Source: Trochalopteron elliotii (Eukaryota > Chordata > Aves > Passeriformes > Leiothrichidae). Taken from it: 64,000 nucleotides of DNA. The position numbers were made by a program, and so were the translations under genes. Below are positions 11,643-22,330 of this stretch, in pieces (the first letter of the stretch is position 1; every line of letters begins with the position of its first letter). The notes under the pieces were generated by a model. The model saw only the letters and a program-made list of their open reading frames with translations. It did not search any database and was not told the origin of the DNA. The stretch covers positions 1,977,236 to 2,041,235 of the forward strand of contig JANPWX010000077.1 in assembly GCA_024734555.1 (NCBI GenBank), read 5' to 3'.

Positions 11643-14215
11643 GGAACTGAAGTGGGGCTCTGTCCATAAATAGGAAGTATTCCTGGAGTCAGATGAGTTC
11701 TGAACTTAACATGGTCTAAACTAAACATAATGTATTTATCTTTTTATTAGTTCCAGAAACTGAGTGAGCAGATGAGGGTATAGGATGGTTTCATACCAGA
11801 ACAGAATATGTGGTCACACACTACTCCTCACAAGAATCAACTTAGCCTTGAAAGACACATTCAAGTATGGACAATGAAACACTCAAATATGGATTAATAT
11901 GATCCAGCAAGTTTCTTAGATGTATGCCTAACTGGAAGAATTGCACATGGACCTCCCTATGGAGCAAAAAACTCTCACAATTTAGAAAAAGTCTGAAGAA
12001 TTAGAAGGAACTGCCTCTCATAACAGCAAAGGACACCAATAGCACTGCCAGGTACTATTGAGATCAGAATCAATACCCCATATTTCTTTTTCCTTTTTGT
12101 AAGATTAGGTTATTCACTGTATCAGCAGTAAAATTTGCCCATTTTGACTTTGACTACCTGATTAAAATTTTATTGAAACATTATTATCATCTTTGTAAAT
12201 TTCAGAGATATTGCTGATGTCATAGAAAACAGCCCCAACCTCATCCTCCCCTGCCCTTTCAGTCTCTTATGCAACAGCTTTTGCTGTAAGAAAGTTAATT
12301 TTAATTCCATCTCTGCTGGAATCATCTCCCTGTTGCTATGCTATAGCTTTAATTTAACATCCTCTTTAAATCAGTGGAGTGCTGGGGTATATGAGGGAAA
12401 TCTGGTAGCACAAATTGTGTTCATCCTGTTCAAGAGATCGGTTCTTTCATCTGAGTTAACCAGGCTTAATTCAACACCTCTCTGATACAGTCCCCTGCTG
12501 TCTGAGTGTGTATAGTGTGCTGGGGGAAGCTTTTCAACTTTACATGGCTGGTATTTCAAAACAGACTTTTTCACCCTCTAGCAGCAAAATGCATCAGCAG
12601 TGTCTGACCATTAAAATATAAATGATGAAAAGTGACAGTATTTAAAACATCTGTAGCTCAATCCTGATGTGACCCAAATGGTGCAGGTGACCTACAGTAA
12701 TCTCAGATGTGTACTGCTTTTCAAGAGGTTCACAATATTTTTTCCAACATCACAGTATGAAGCCTTTCAAAGACAGACATAAATCTATCCTTTATTTAAA
12801 CCATCAACTCAAAGGTGCAGAACAGTGTTCTTTCTCAATTTTTTATCTGAAATATATCAAAGAAAAAAATAGACCTTTGGGAAAGCAAATTTCTATTTAC
12901 AAACTTAAAAGAAGAAGCCAATACAACTCCCAGTAAAATTTTTGAAATACTTTAATGGCTATTGAAACATTTGTCTCTGAATAGAATTTTTTAAACAGAG
13001 AGAACGATGACTAAATATGTGTCTGGGGAAGTATACAGGAATATATTGATATGACCTAGGCTGTAAAATAAGCGTAATTCATCAATAGTACTTCAAGGGA
13101 CTAGTTTGCTTTTTGAAATGCTAGATTTAGTTATTATCTGCCATATTAATTCAGGGAAAAAAATTAACAAAATCAAATTTGTAATAGATGATATTGAGTT
13201 CCTAATGAAAAATAGGCAGTCAAGGGCAGAAAAGAGTTGAGCTGCACTGTCTTTGACTCTTACTGTGTTAACTGAACAGGTGCTTCATGTATAAAGGTCT
13301 GTAAGCAGACTTAAGATAATATTTTTATTCTCAGCATTTGGTTTATCTCTAATTTCAGAGCAATCTCTAACTCGACCAGTTTTCCTGTTATTAACTAATT
13401 TATTGATATCATTATTTTGCTATTCATGATGACAAAAGTTAACAAATGCAACAGAAAACCCTAGGTATTTTCAAGACTAGTGACATTATTTTGCCCCACA
13501 ATTTTGCAACTGCTACGGGCAATACACTACACTTAAAATAAATATTCTGTTTATCATAATTTCAAATCTCACTCACTTTTTAAAGTACTATCCTTAGAAG
13601 AGGTAGTACTTCAGATAATAGGTAAAAAGTTCTTTTATTCTTGTAATATGGAGGACTACATTGCTTCTGTTGTCGTAATAAATTTAACTGAGTTCTGAGT
13701 AACTATTTGTTCAAAGGAAATGTGCTCATGTCGTATTTGGACAGCAGGTCTTGGACCCAAAGCCAGGCTAAGGTATGTCTTTGATGCCTACAGGATTTGT
13801 GCTGGTGCAAGTATATAAAGAGATTCACCTTCTGGCGCATCTTTGTAGACTCTTTGAAGAACATTTTACAGTGGTAAGACTGTTAAATGCTTTGCTTAGT
13901 AATAATTAAAAAAGAGAAAATTCAGCACAAGTGTATTTAATTGCCCTCAAGGATTACCATAAAAATATCTTCATATTTTGATTAGATATACTTTTTTTTT
14001 TTTTTTTAATGTTGGTCTTAGGTTTTTGGCTTTGATGCATAAATATATGTCTGAATTTTTTTTATTATTTTTTTGTAAGCTTCTTTCATAGGGTGATAGA
14101 GAGATTGGCAAAATGCAACTGTTGCATTATATTAGCTGTTTGACCACTCCCAAACACATGTTGGTTTTAATAACTTGCTTCACCTGAGAAATTAAAAATC
14201 CTAGGATTCTGTGCC
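11643..14215. other. Unique AT-rich DNA, with a GC-richer patch at 12230-12570
   Basis: No repeat family is recognised. The patch 12230-12570 is richer in GC and has a 67-codon minus frame without a domain. A T run of 16 lies at about 13992-14007. A TATA-like TATATAAAG is at about 13811-13819 with nothing convincing around it. Confidence 0.5.
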
Positions 14216-14890
14216 TGTTTAGGACAGTTGGTATGAATCCAAATTCCCTCATATGAGAGGCTGGAGATATTGATGTCTCAAGACATTTTGGGGTGCATGT
14301 GTGTGGGTCAAGGGTCAGCTTAGGCCTTGCTCTGGTGTGGAAGTGCCCTGCTCCATCCCCTCATCCTTAGAACCTGTATCCCAGCCTGGGAGTGGCTGTC
14401 AATTCCTATCACACTAGAGGTAATGCTCCACACCTGCAGGAGAGCCCCTAACCCAGCTCCTGACTGGCCAAAGGACTGAAAATCCCAACTGGGGCAGAGC
14501 CCAGGAAGTCCAAGGGGTATTTAGAGCTGAACATGAGGTGGGTATGTGTCTTGACTTCTTTGATAGTGAATTACTCTTGTAATTCATACCAACTGAACAC
14601 TCCTGAAACCCAGGAGCTGGTGGTAGCTATACATGTCCTTTTCTGTATCTTTTGTGTCTTTCTTTTTCTTATTTCCTTTTCTTGGAATTTTTGAATGACT
14701 TAAAGTTGAATGCGTTTAGACTTTGCTAAATTGCTAAATAGGTCAAGGTAATGCTTTGAGAAGTGTTCTATGTTGATTGTTGCAGTAACCTTTTTGCCAC
14801 AGTTCTCTGTTTTTCTAAAATCGTCAGTAAAGTTTTTCTTGTTTTGACTCTTGAGACTATCTTGTTGGTATTTCTCTCATATGTCTAACA
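14216..14890 (+). mobile_element. Probable solo ERV LTR, plus orientation
   Basis: A GC-richer island of about 675 bp with LTR-like layout. It starts TGTTTAGGACAG and ends GTCTAACA, imperfect inverted ends. GACTGGCCAAAGG and a TATA-like GGGTATTTAGAGC follow near 14461-14530, and AGTAAAG, a variant polyadenylation signal, lies near 14826 about 60 bp before the end. Flanks GTGCC and TGAGC are not an obvious duplication, so the boundaries are uncertain. No viral coding sequence adjoins it. The family cannot be named by eye. Confidence 0.5.
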
Positions 14891-16425
14891 TGAGCAACCA
14901 TAAGCCCTTTGAAATTCTTGTTGAGTGAATTATTTGGAGCTTTAGACCTCACCTTGATACAAGGGTGCATTTTTTAATTGGTTTTGAGGAACAATATTGA
15001 AGACAACCTGCAGCCTATGAGGAAGGAGCTTATTTGTATCTCTTCATAGAATGGCCAGTGGTATAGAATAATACACTTCTTATGGGGTGTTTAACTGGGC
15101 ACAATACATTCTATTTTTTCACCTTCACTACACTCTCACTATAATCTGCACGAAAATCTGACATGAATTATCAAGCCAATTTGTTGCAAAAATGAGCCAG
15201 CAAGAACAAACCACTGCCCCTGGCAGAATGAAGTACTGTCTCTTTGACAAGACAGACAGTTCCTTTTGAATTCAGTCTACTATTAGCTATGAAGACATTT
15301 TCCAATGTGCTTCAGTCTCCTTCCTGCCTCTGCTTCTCCTGCCCTCTATTTCCACTCTCTTGCCTCTTTCCTAATTCCCTTTTCCTTCGCTTTTCTTTCT
15401 CCTTAGCCTCAAATCTGTCTGAAATTAGGTTTCACTTAAAGAAACAAGGCACTTAAGATGCCTAAGTCAACAGTCAATGAATCTTCTTACCTGTTTCAAT
15501 TTCTTTCTTCTTCCTATGCCAGAAAACAATATATGCTTGTCACAGGACTGTGAAAATCACTGGTTCAGGTGACAGAAAAAAAGCTCTTAAAAATGAATGT
15601 TCATCTTAATTTTCAGAATACTTAACTTTTTTGTTTTGTTAGTATATATTTTAAATGACTTTTTCTTGGAATGATTTTCTTAAGGAAGAAAAACAACAAC
15701 AACAAAAAAAACCAATAAAAAAACGGGGGAAGAGAGGAAGGTCAATCTTACTGGGTAATTTAATGAAACCAAAATGAAGACTCCAGTACTGTGTCAACAA
15801 AAATTCAAATAAATTATGTACAACAGGTGGCTTGTATTTAAACATCTCTAATGAGCATGTGTATGTTAAAAAAGCAATAATTTATTACAGAAACTGCTCT
15901 CATTTAAATAAGTACATTTTTCATATTTTCTAAAATATGTTTTTGCCTCTAAAAACAAAGTAGCTGCCAGCAAATACAGATGTATACATTTAGATTGTAG
16001 CATTCAGATTTCCAAAAATCTGACTTCATATAACTGCACTTGCATTTAATTCATTAAAAAAAAAAAGAAAAAAAAAGTAACTACTGTGTGTTTGTGGGAC
16101 CAAACAAGAATATATGTTATCCTAAAATTGTGCCCATGTAAAGAAGTTGTAGCTGGACCTGAAATATTCATTTCTCCTTCACATGTCTTGATTTAAGCAA
16201 CTTTATTTTTTATTTTTCTGGGTTTAGCCAGATGCTTTTCTTAGATGCTTAATGCTGTTCAGGTATCATGTGGAGAACCTAGACAGTATATTCACACAGC
16301 TTATAGGCATAGAAACAGGTTAGGTGTCTAGATTTCTTAAAGTGCTTTTCAACCCTTGTTAAACCTTTGACAGCTTAGAGGTAACTGAATGTTTATACAA
16401 ATTCTAGAGTTATCAGATACCTATA
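14891..16425. other. AT-rich DNA with no recognised feature
   Basis: No element recognised. Contains a C/T-rich stretch (15315-15395) that produces a 70-codon low-complexity frame, and A-rich runs near 15690-15725 and 16055-16078. Confidence 0.55.
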
Positions 16426-16918
16426 TGTTGGTGTCTTGAGCTGCTTTACTGGCTAGCTTGCTCTCTGACCAGTATATAAAGAAGGTTTGGTAGGTTTGAA
16501 CCTCAGGCTGAAGCGTGGTCAGAGCCGTGGAAGAAAAGAGTGGACTCTTCACATGGGTTTCACTATGCTTTGTTCCACCCAGGGAGCTGCCCACGTGCAA
16601 AAGCGAGCTCTGGCCCTCTGTCCTCACCTTAAGTACCCCGGGGGCATACACTGAGCAGGGGGAACCCAGAACCAATCCAGGAGGGAGGGGTGTGACCCAG
16701 AACAGGGATACAATGAAGGAAGGTGGGAACCTGAGGACCTTGACGAATCACTGAGCATCTTCACCAGAATTTTCCAAGTTTTTACGAGGTGATTGACAAG
16801 GTCTATCACCAGAGAAAGACCACTGGGGTTTGGGGATGGGGTTGTCAGATCAAACCGTTATAAACAAGTAATGAAAACATACAGAATTCTTGGAAAACCT
16901 AAAATGTACACCGCCACA
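16426..16918 (-). mobile_element. Solo ERV LTR, minus orientation, with offset target duplication
   Basis: A 493 bp GC-richer block reads TGTGGCGGTG... to ...GACACCAACA on the minus strand, TG/CA ends with short imperfect inverted repeats. In that orientation a CCAAT-like motif (GATTGGTTCTGG, complement near 16668-16680) precedes a TATA-like TACTTAAGG (complement at 16628-16636). An AGTAAAG variant polyadenylation signal lies about 18 bp from the 3' end. TACCTAT occurs at 16418-16424, one base before the left end, and at 16919-16925 directly after the right end: a target duplication with a one-base insertion on the left. Overlapping frames of 61-84 codons on both strands are LTR sequence. The class is not certain. 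Confidence 0.65.
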
Positions 16919-16925
16919 TACCTAT

Positions 16926-17881
16926 GACATGGTTTGCACTTATCTTCTTCGTTTTTAATCTGTAATTTGTAATTTATTATTATATTTTTTCCTCATTGCC
17001 AAATATTTACAAATGGGAGGTTATTTCTTGGGAAAGATCTCCAAATATGAAGGTTTTACAGGTCACTGTTCAATTCTGTTTGATTCTAAAGGCAAGTTCA
17101 AATGAAAACTTGTACATGAAAATTTACTCTGACATGAAAGGAGCAGTCAGGACTAGATGTAAAGTAATTATTATAAATCTGACAATAGCAAAAATAACTT
17201 AGGTAAGATGCACATGCAACTAAATTCATAAAATCATATATATTTTAGCTACCTAATTTGTAGTTATGCCATGATTTCGGTTCTCAAGTATCTTGGCTGA
17301 ATAAAAGCAAAAAATCTGAACACAAAACTGGAGCAACCTTCCTTTGACTTTAAATCAAGCCCTGGGCTTCCAGGGAATTGTGTAGAAATTGCCCAACCTC
17401 TAATTTATGTTTCTTTCTTTGGCTTCTCTTTTATAGACAGAAATCCATTAGGGACTTCACTACATTCAGAAGAAGCTGTATTTTAAAAAGGCATAGCTCA
17501 CCCATGATGCTGATACTTTGAATTTTAGTTCTGTAAGAACTCTCAGATGGCTACACTCTGGTCCCAGTGATTCACATTACTTGAAATTTTCACACTATTC
17601 ATCGGTTTGTCTTACTGCACCTCAGCTTCCTTTGTTGTGCTCTCATTGTATGCTATGAAAAGTATCTGCAAAAGAAACTTGGAACTAAACTGAGCAGAAG
17701 GCTGTAGCTAGGTGCCAAATGCCTGGGGACAGAGAACCATTAGTTGTCTGAAACTTCTACAGATTCTTTAAATGTCTAGACTTCTTCTAAGGGGACTAAT
17801 AGTAGACTGATGAGAGAAATGCCTGGAACTTATTCACAGGGAGATGTTGATGACCAGTCTGTACACAGCTGATTTATCTGA
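16926..17881. other. AT-rich DNA with no recognised feature
   Basis: No repeat family, RNA or gene recognised. Confidence 0.5.
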
Positions 17882-17923
17882 GCTGTGTGTAAAAGTTGGA
17901 ACGCTGTGTGTAAAAGTTGGAAC
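17882..17923 (+). repeat. Exact tandem duplication of a 21 bp unit
   Basis: The 21 bp unit starting GCTGTGTGTAAAAG and ending TTGGAAC is repeated exactly at 17882-17902 and 17903-17923. A partial third copy (ACTGTGT) follows. Identity of the copies points to a recent slip or duplication. Confidence 0.9.
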
Positions 17924-17950
17924 ACTGTGTCCATTGCTGTGGACAAAAGG

Positions 17951-18013
17951 TCTATATATGTGTATATATATATATATATACACACATATATATATATACA
18001 CATATGCATATAC
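17951..18013. repeat. TA / CA microsatellite with palindromic arms
   Basis: TATATATGTG, a central run of TA, then CACACATATATA form an inverted repeat about 40 bp long, followed by TATATACACATATGCATA. It could extrude as a hairpin or cruciform. The overlapping I/Y-rich frames on both strands are repeat products. Confidence 0.85.
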
Positions 18014-19746
18014 AGAGCCAACAACTGTCAGTGCTTTTGATGTTTTAAAGGTCAGTCAGAATGATCTGATTAAGAAAATCTTCCCTAAAAATTAGGGAGT
18101 ATTCTAGTATTTAGAGTCTAGTATTTATCTCTGCTTATTATGTTCACCTTTCAATATTTCTTTGTGTCCTAAGACTGACAGCACCATCTTCCTCGAGAAG
18201 AATGTATCTGCAGCAATTACAGCAATCTTCTAGCACCTTGTGGCTCTCACTACCAGGCAGAAGATGACAGTGGTGGGAATTTCTTGTCCTTTCAGCTGGG
18301 GCCCTACTCAAAATTCAGTGAGCGTATTTGTCTGCTGCCTTGGAGGTTCCTTCTGTTGGCCCCTGCCTGGATGGCAGCCCTTTCCAAATCAGAAGCAGAT
18401 CCCACTGGGAAGTGACAGTCATGTGAGTGTGGAGAAGTTCGAGATACCGTGAAAGGTAATTCTGGTTTTGTTCATTTTTACCTCATCCATCAATCTGGGT
18501 TAATAAATAACTAATTAAACTTGGGTTTGAAGCTGCAGTGCTTTTTGAAGTTCTTCTTATATTCCCTGAACTTTGAATCTTTAGGGCATAGATAGCTTCA
18601 ACATGATGAATGTTTTACAACCTGTGTCAAAAATACTCAAAACACGTACATGTCTAACATACAAAAGTTCCCAGAAGGCTTAGAAGGAGCAGCTCCTAAT
18701 TTCTGAATATATCTGGAATTTGTGTGCCTTTAGAGATGTACAGAATCTGCTCAAACTTGAGGAGTTTTTCCTTATCTAGATGAATGTTACAATCCAATGG
18801 GATAGAAACAGGGAAAGATGGGGGTGGGGGGTATCAAAAGTTATCCTGACACAGAGTGCTTTTTTTGGTGTTTTTTGTTTTCTGAAACTGGGTATTTTGA
18901 GAAATATAGACAAAAGGTAATAGATGAAGGTTTTTGATTTGAAGCTACAATTCAGAAATACACCTGAATATGGTTTCAGGTGAAAAAGTTTATTGTTTGC
19001 ATGAGGTCTTAAGAATCAAAATTAAGGGGTTACCTCCAACCAGTTTTTATTTTTTAGCTAACATATATGTCTCTAGAACTCTTAATAGAGTTATCCATAT
19101 GTTGATAGTAATTATTTTAGTAACTTCTATAACAGTAAATACAGTATTTCTACTTAAATTTCCAGGGTGTTTTTTTATAGTTAGATGGTTTGAGTACAAT
19201 TTATCTTACTTTCTCTTTTCAGATGTGAACTGAACATAGGCAGTAGCTTGATTTACTTACACCCTTCACTAAAACTCCTTCATTTGTCTTATTAAAAAAA
19301 TGTTTTTAAAACCTGAAAAAAAAAAATCATGCATCGCTTAAAAAAAAAAATCCTAAAAAAAACCAGCCCTAAAACCCCCTAAAAGATTATATGGGGTTTT
19401 GTTCATCAGCATCCATCATTTTGTTCTTTCTCTTACTGGTGGAAGCACCAGTTTTAGAATGAGTTTTTAGATCTAGCTTTGAGTACAATCCATTGTCTAT
19501 TTCTGAGACACAATTAATTTTTTTTGTCATTTAGTGCAAATTCATATACTGAGAAAGAAGAAACAGTCATGAATGAAAACAAATGAGCAAACATAATACT
19601 AGGCACTTACTGTTCTCCTTAAAGACCTTCGTTTCTATGTTCCTTCTCTGACTAAATTCCTGTTCTCTCCCCAGCTTTGAAACATATATAGGTAAGTGTT
19701 TGTGCTGTAAGGTCTTTAATAGGTTGCCTCTTTGTTGTGGATGAAG
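18014..19746. other. Unique AT-rich DNA with a GC-richer patch at 18180-18460
   Basis: The patch has a 70-codon plus frame (18240-18452) with no recognised domain and no splice-site evidence. A-rich runs lie near 19314-19350. No repeat family is recognised. Confidence 0.5.
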
Positions 19747-20613
19747 TGACACACTTCACTTGGAGCAGGGAAGTTAAAATATGTTTATTGATATACACCG
19801 CCAATTTAACAAAGTTTAATAGTAAATATGACAGTCATTTAACACGATTAGATGGCCAGGTACACTTGATTATAATTGCTGCATAGAGGCCAAGGTCAGA
19901 CAAACCTCTCAGGGACACCCTCCCATTGAGCCATGAGGTTAAGAAAGACATCCCTTAAACCTCAGAGGGGAGTTTACATAAGTCTGGATCCATACTTAGT
20001 CCTGGTGACTTTTTATGTCATAATCAATCATTTTAGCTAAGATTTCAAAATTTGAGGATGTTCATCCCAATTCACTAACCTAGTATGTCAGCAAAAAGAA
20101 GTCTCTCATCCTCAAAAAGGAGCATTGAGATATGTCCTTTCTCAAGGGGACATCCTGATGTGCAGCCCTCTTCTGTGCCAGAGACTCAACAGGACCTGGG
20201 CTGTCTACTATTTATGGAGTTAGATAATTATTTTATGGTCATATTTCCAGGTTGGCTACAGATATTAGTTTATTCCACACTTGTCTTGGATCAGGCCTTG
20301 ACCAGCACTCTGGTTAGGTGAATTGCCTAGAAGAGCCCTTGGCTATTTCATTATGTCTCACACAGATCTACTTGGAGCCCTAAGAAACCACTGTGACAAT
20401 GTGCACCCAATTACAACTGCTGCTGAAGAAGGTTATGGGAAATAAAGGTCAGGCTGGGGTGGAGGCACACCATCAAATTCATAAGAAAAGAAGAAGGAAA
20501 AAAAGACAGATATTTATATCTCACTAGATCGTCTCTTCAAGAGAATGTTCAATAATTTGTGACAAGCATAGGACTGAGTGTGCCTCAAAAGACTGCCCCA
20601 GTGTTGCAGTACA
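19747..20613 (-). mobile_element. Candidate solo LTR with exact 6 bp target duplication
   Basis: The block begins TGACACACTT and ends GCAGTACA on the plus strand, so it has TG/CA ends in either orientation. ATGAAG flanks it directly on both sides (19741-19746 and 20614-20619). Read on the minus strand, CAATAAACATATTTT (complement near 19778-19790) is a polyadenylation signal about 40 bp from the 3' end, and TATA-like motifs lie near 20210 and 20512. GC is higher than in the flanks. I do not recognise the family, and 867 bp is long for an LTR, so a nested or composite element is possible. The plus frame at 20085-20321 has no domain. Confidence 0.5.
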
Positions 20614-20619
20614 ATGAAG

Positions 20620-21784
20620 ATAGGTCAAAATGGCACAGAGTATTTCAGTATGAATTTCTTAACTTCTCTAATTAATATCTGACCCACCAAAGATGTCTGC
20701 TATAAAATAATACTTTTCCAGACTTGTAACTACTCTAGTAAAAATTAAACAGGGCTGAAATTATAACCAAGATATAATAACTTTGGATAATGAGGGCTTA
20801 TGTACAAAATGTGAGTGAATAAATTTGTCAAAGCCACAGGTTACTCACCTTCTATATCACACTGTTAGACTTTCACATATTGTTGATGGATAAGGTGCTC
20901 TTTCACGCCTTTTTTTTTTTTTCATGAATGGGTTACAAAGCCGAAGCAATATTTTGAAGCTACTTTATTGGACAAGAATCCAGCAGGTTTCAAATATAAT
21001 ATAGTCAGAAGAGATGTAGCTGTATAGTACTATTTAAAATTATTATATAACCAGATAAAAAAATGAAATAATATTTTCTGAACTGCAAATAAGTTTGAAA
21101 AAGCTAATAAAGAAACCATTTAATTTTGTTCTTTAAAGTGTCTCTATTACATACAGTAAGACTATCAAGTAAATCATAGGGCACATATAAGAAAGTTGTA
21201 CTAGAAGTTATCAATATGGTGTTCTTGAAACAGGTTCTTCCAGACCTGCATGATTTTTTTTCCTTATAACAGGTAATTAATAGCATTAATGTTCTAAAAA
21301 TTCAAATGTGTAAGATACCTTATCTCTTTCTATTGCAACTTGACTCTAGAGAAAAATCACTGACATTATTTACTTGAATCATTAATGTTAGCATATATTT
21401 TCAAATAAATACTTATTTTATTCAAGGAAAAATGACATTTCAATATTTTTTTGGTTGTAAGAGTCCATCAAAATTATGTATGTAGAAGGCAGATGCTGTT
21501 GTATTACATTGCATAGATGAGAAATACCTATATTGCTTAATTCAAATAAAAGTCACCTCTGTCTATTTATTAATGACATTTTCATTGTTGGTCCAATGCT
21601 GTAAGATTTTCTAGAAATCAGACTATCAGTAAATTTTTCACCCTTTTGAAATCTGTGGAGAAACTCCAGTTGACTTAATTAGATCAAAAATTTCATACTA
21701 CCACTTGATTTATCTTGAGATAGTTCAGTGTCAATGTTAGTAAAACGTAGGTGAATCTCTGAACTGCATGATACAATTCAAGAT
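20620..21784. other. AT-rich DNA with no recognised feature
   Basis: No element or gene recognised. A T run lies near 20909-20922. Confidence 0.5.
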
Positions 21785-21945
21785 TGCAATTTTTTTTTTT
21801 CCTGGAAGAAGGATGATAATGTTGTATGAATTGGGAAAACATATTTTGCTGTGAGGAGGGCCAAGTTCTGGCACAGGACACCCATAGAGATAGTTGAGTT
21901 TCTCTCCTTGGAGCTATTCAAATGCTGTCTAGAAATGGCAATTTT
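21785..21945 (+). mobile_element. CR1 LINE fragment, near the 3' end
   Basis: Heavily diverged CR1 text in plus orientation: TTTGCTGTGAGGAGGGCC, TCTGGCACAGGACACCC (for GGCACAGGTTGCCC), TTCTCTCCTTGGAGCTATTC and TGCTGTCTAGAAATGG. This is the region just before the ORF2 stop and 3' UTR. The terminal octamers are missing, so it is truncated at both ends. Confidence 0.7.
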
Positions 21946-21984
21946 TCATGCTATGTGTAACACATATTGAGGCATAAATAAAAA

Positions 21985-22330
21985 CCAGATTGGTTCTTCT
22001 CAAGGGACTAAGGTACTATCTACAATATTGGAAAGGTTGTGGCAGACTGGTGAAGTTCCTATTGACCAGAAAAGTGGAAAAGCAACTCCCAGTTTTTAAA
22101 AAGTTAAAAAAGGAAGACCTGTGGACCTACAGGCCTTTCAGTCTGACCTCTGTATCTGGAAAGATCGTGAAGCAGATCCTCTGGTTTCCAGCATAGGTGG
22201 ATAAGGGAAGAATGATGGTCATTGTCTACATGGACTTGTACAAAGCATTTGACACTGTCCCATATCATGTTATTGTCTATGAAATGGAGACCCATGAACT
22301 TAACAGATAAACCACTACCAAAAGGTAAAG
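21985..22330 (+). pseudogene. CR1 ORF2 reverse-transcriptase fragment with internal deletion
   Basis: Translation gives CR1 reverse-transcriptase text. First comes PVFKKLKKED followed by a YRPFSLTSVSGKI segment (near 22090-22170). After a jump comes DLYKAFDTVPYH (near 22233-22268), the motif A region that in intact elements contains the catalytic Asp of the fingers/palm domain. About 150 bp that normally separate these two blocks are missing, with the join near GATCCTCTGGTTTCCAGCATAGG (22175-22198). Stops and frame changes make it inactive. It lies 40 bp after a CR1 3' fragment, in the wrong order for one element, so the two are separate insertions or rearranged pieces. Confidence 0.85.

Noticed and set aside
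13795..13870. TATATAAAG near 13811 as a gene promoter
   Set aside because: TATA-like strings are common in AT-rich DNA and there is no downstream frame or other signal.
17951..18013. Inverted TA/CA tract as a microRNA hairpin
   Set aside because: It is a pure dinucleotide palindrome with no plausible mature sequence or stem asymmetry.
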